From positions 3,116,501-3,127,500 of the forward strand of contig JACVTC010000003.1 of NCBI GenBank assembly GCA_016946835.1: 11,000 bases of DNA, written 5' to 3'. The position numbers and the translations under genes are program-made. This document shows, one piece after another, positions 8,266 to 11,000 of this stretch; position 1 is the first letter of the stretch; each line of letters starts with the position of its first letter. The stretch comes from Neocallimastix lanati (nom. inval.) (lineage: Eukaryota > Neocallimastigomycota > Neocallimastigomycetes > Neocallimastigales > Neocallimastigaceae). The notes under the pieces are model-generated. The model ran no database searches, was not told the DNA's origin, and saw nothing but the letters and a program-made list of their open reading frames with translations.

Positions 8266-9770
8266 GTTTAAATTATTAATTAATTATTATTGTTTATTAT
8301 TTATGATTTATTATTAATTATTTTTTTATAATTATTATTTAAAGTTAATAATTTATATTTTATTATTTAACTTTCAATCTTTTTAATTATAATTATATTA
8401 ATTTTATATGGAACATATATTGTATCTTATATTATTGGATATATTATATTTATAAATAAACCTATAAGCTAATTGAATTAATTGAATTGTTTTTTTTTTC
8501 TTCTTTTTACTTTAATATTATTCATAATAATTGAATAAGAATAAAAGTCTTCAAAGGTATAAGATTTAATTTTAATAAATAAATAAATAGTAAATAGTAA
8601 ATAAATAATACATAGTAAATAAATAGTAAATAAATAAATAAATAATAAATTGTAAATAAATAAATAAATAATAAATAGTAAATAAATTAATAAATAATAT
8701 TAATATAATTATTAATATTATTAAAGATATTTATTGGTAGTATTTAATTTTATTTGAGCAATAATATTTTTAACTTTTTATTTTATTTTTTTATTTTATT
8801 TTTTCTTTTTTTTTTATTTTTTTTTTTTTTTTTTAATTCTATTAGTAGTATATTATTAATCAATCAATTAAAATTCAGAAAAAAAAATATAAATATATTC
8901 ATGAAAATAGGATATTTTAAATAGATATTTAAATAAAGGATATTTAAAAAAAAAGAGAAAAAAAAAAAAAAAAGAACATGGTCTATTAGAGAAGGAGAAC
9001 GATATATATACATAGTAATATAAAGTAATAACAAAAAATAATTTTTATGTCATATTATATATGTATAATTTTTTATAAAGAAAATAACCCTATTTGAAAT
9101 TAACAAAAATTCAATCAATTATGATAATACTATTAATATTACTTAAAAATAATTATTAAATATAAAATATTATATATTTATTATTATTATTATTTTATGA
9201 AATTTATACTTTTTCACATTTTATATATATTATATATATTATATATAATAATAATATACAAATATTAATTACTATATTTAATATAATTTAATTATCTATT
9301 TTATACAGAGTTCATAAAAGTTCATAAGATTATTAAAATAAAAAAAAAATATACAATATAATAATTAAAAATTCTAAGACAATTATATAATAAATTAATT
9401 TTTTTTTTTTTTGAAAGCAAAAATAAAAAAAAAAATTCAATAAAATTAATATAGAGAAAATAAAAAGTACCTTTCACAATTTTCCACAAATATTTTCATT
9501 TAAAAATATACAACCATTAATTTCAGAAACTAATTTTTGTAAATAAATCAATTTTAATTTATTAATTTCATTTTTTTAATTTTTTTTACGTTTAATACAA
9601 TTTAAATACTTATAATTTATTAAAGGTAATTTATATTTAACCAATATAATATTAAATATAACAATATAAAAACAAAATAATAAATAATAAAAGTAATAAT
9701 ATAAAAAAAAAAGTAATTATAATTTAAAATCAAAGAAAATTATCAATAATTTAATAAATATTAATTCAAT
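8266..9770. other. AT-rich intergenic DNA with a TAAA-type microsatellite
   Basis: No gene is supported on either strand. The clearest element is the A/T tetranucleotide tract at about 8574-8700, built from AAATAAAT with TAGTAAATA interruptions. There are also T runs near 8790-8835, an A/G-rich purine patch near 8940-8976, and alternating TATATA tracts near 9220-9250. Some of the last kilobase could hold upstream control sequence of the CAP-Gly gene, but no specific site can be assigned. Confidence 0.55.
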
Positions 9771-9771
9771 C

Positions 9772-9812
9772 AATTATCGCTATATATGTCTTATTGAAAT
9801 ATAGTGATAATT
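9772..9812. promoter_or_regulatory. 14-bp stem hairpin upstream of the CAP-Gly gene
   Basis: AATTATCGCTATAT (9772-9785) pairs with ATATAGTGATAATT (9799-9812) across a 13-nt loop. The single mismatch is a G-T pair, which would be a G-U wobble in RNA. It ends about 214 bp before the start codon, so it could lie in the promoter or in the 5' UTR. A regulatory role is only inferred from position and stem quality. Confidence 0.5.
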
Positions 9813-10026
9813 AATATATTCATTTGTAACAAAATTAATAGAAAAAATAATTAATTAATAAGAAATTACTTAATAAAAAAATACCCTAAATATAAAAATT
9901 TTTCAAACTTATAATATAAATTAATTTTTATTAAACAAAGATATTGAAAATTTAAATCTATTTTTAATATAATAATCTTTTTCAATTTTTACATATTTAT
10001 TAAAAATAAAAAATTAAAAATAAAAA

Positions 10027-11000
10027 ATGACCTCAATAATGAAAAAAAGAATGTCAACATTATCTAGTATTTCAAGTAATTCTATTAATAATGAAGATAT
10101 ACCAATAAATTCCATTGTAAAAGTAAAATCTACTGGTTTAGAAGGAATACTTTTATTTGTTGGTAATACTGAATTTAAAGAAGGTTTATGGTATGGTATA
10201 AGATTATTTAATGAAGGTCAAGGTAAAAATGATGGTTCTGTTAACGGCATTTACTATTTTGACTGTCCACCAAATACTGGTAACTTTTAATTTCTTTAAT
10301 TATTAAATTTATAATAAAATAATATATAGTATATATAAAAGAAAATAAAAATAAAAATGGTTTTTATTTTTTATTTTTTACTAAGAAAACCATATATTAT
10401 ATATATAATAATATATGTAATAATATCAAATAAACATTATTAGGTGTCTTTGTATTAAGAAAAAATATCGAATTAATTGAAGCTTATAACTCACCCGTTG
10501 TAAATCAATTTACCCCACCTCAATCTCCATATGGTAAATTATAATAATTAGAAATAATTTTTAATAATTACATAAATTATTAATAAAAAAAAATAAAAAT
10601 ATTATAATTATTAATTAATTATAAAAAAAAATAATAATAAAAAATTAATATGAAATATTATTAATTAATTATTATAAATCAAAATTTATTATTATTTATC
10701 ATCATTATTATTATATTAAATAAAAACATTTAATTCAATATTTTTAATTTATAAAGGAAGGAAAAGAGGATCATTTAGCAATAAGAGAGATAGCATTTTA
10801 TCTACAAATTCTATTACTAATCCTCGTAGTAAACATGAATCTATTATCTCAACCATTTCATCAAACCGTACCGTTACTAATAAACGTGAATCCATAATGT
10901 CTACTTCTTCATTACGTTCTTGGGGTATGCATCGCAATTCTGATTTTGGTCTTGAACCAAATAGAGAACAATTAAGTATTAATACTATGGGTGTTAATTT
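10027..11000 (+). CDS. CAP-Gly domain protein, 5' part (three exons, partial at right edge)
   Basis: Join of 10027-10279, 10444-10533 and 10757-11000, giving 195 visible residues with the gene continuing past the window. Residues 28-96 form a CAP-Gly domain: VKVKSTGLEGILLFVGNTEF, then GLWYGIRL and the diagnostic GKNDGSVNG (66-74), then YYFDCPPNTGVFV. CAP-Gly domains bind the C-terminal EEY/F tails of alpha-tubulin and EB1, so the protein is expected on microtubules, as in CLIP-170/Bik1/Tip1 proteins, dynactin p150 or tubulin-folding cofactors. The N-terminal position followed by a Ser/basic linker fits the CLIP group best, but the rest is needed to decide. Residues 116-195 are Ser/Asn/Arg-rich with three KR-D/E-S-I type repeats. 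The ATG at 10027 has an in-frame TAA only two codons upstream; Met5 is an alternative start. The frame is intact, unlike the gene at the left. Confidence 0.92.
10280..10443 (+). other. Intron 1 of the CAP-Gly gene (164 bp, phase 1)
   Basis: Donor GTAACT follows ...NTG, and acceptor ATTATTAG precedes GTGTCTTTGT. Removal joins G|GT into a glycine and yields PPNTGVFV, exactly the CAP-Gly consensus, so both borders are well supported. A TACTAAG at 10379-10385 could be the branch site. If the intron is retained, translation stops after three more codons. An 8-bp perfect stem, ATGGTTTT (10357-10364) with AAAACCAT (10386-10393), lies inside it and would overlap that possible branch site. Confidence 0.9.
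10534..10756 (+). other. Intron 2 of the CAP-Gly gene (223 bp, phase 1)
   Basis: Donor GTAAAT after ...QSPYG and acceptor TATAAAG before GAAGGAAAAG. The acceptor ending at 10756 is chosen because it leaves the long open Ser-rich frame running to the window end; the AG four bases later would lead to a TAA near 10890. The intron is almost pure A/T, unlike the exons. Confidence 0.8.

Noticed and set aside
10749-10937. Minus-strand open stretch opposite CAP-Gly exon 3
   Set aside because: The plus strand here is the clear continuation of the spliced CAP-Gly gene, with the repeated KR-x-S motif. The reverse reading is a shadow.

Overview
The window looks like a very AT-rich eukaryotic genome, most plausibly an anaerobic gut fungus (Neocallimastigomycota). 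The evidence is an intron-containing CAP-Gly gene with GT...AG introns, a multi-ankyrin protein gene, and intergenic DNA that is almost only A and T with long homopolymers and AT minisatellites. A slime mould or another AT-rich protist cannot be excluded from 11 kb. No RNA gene, CRISPR array, phage gene or transposase was recognised.

Layout. (1) About 5-4529, plus strand: one long, heavily broken gene for an ankyrin-repeat protein. Protein-like sequence runs through the whole stretch but changes frame about two dozen times and carries further in-frame stops. In order it has an unrecognised N-terminal region, a Lys/Glu-rich coiled coil, a first ankyrin block, a long helical middle and a second ankyrin block that stops inside a repeat. 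(2) About 4530-10026: roughly 5.5 kb with no credible gene. It holds a 30-bp tandem duplication, a 40-base T run, a left minisatellite (about 5455-5930), a 1.07-kb spacer with small hairpins, a larger right minisatellite (about 7003-8265) in the opposite orientation, a TAAA-type microsatellite, and a strong hairpin about 215 bp before the next gene. (3) 10027-11000, plus strand: the 5' part of an intact CAP-Gly (microtubule plus-end binding) gene, three exons, running off the right edge.

The genes show no functional link. The most unusual structure is the inverted pair of AT minisatellites: nearly every unit in both arrays carries the same 16-bp perfect palindrome, and the right array has a run of exact 43-bp periods. 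Together they could form a very large foldback. No new defence or enzymatic system was found. The broken ankyrin gene and the intact CAP-Gly gene are otherwise ordinary for such a genome.
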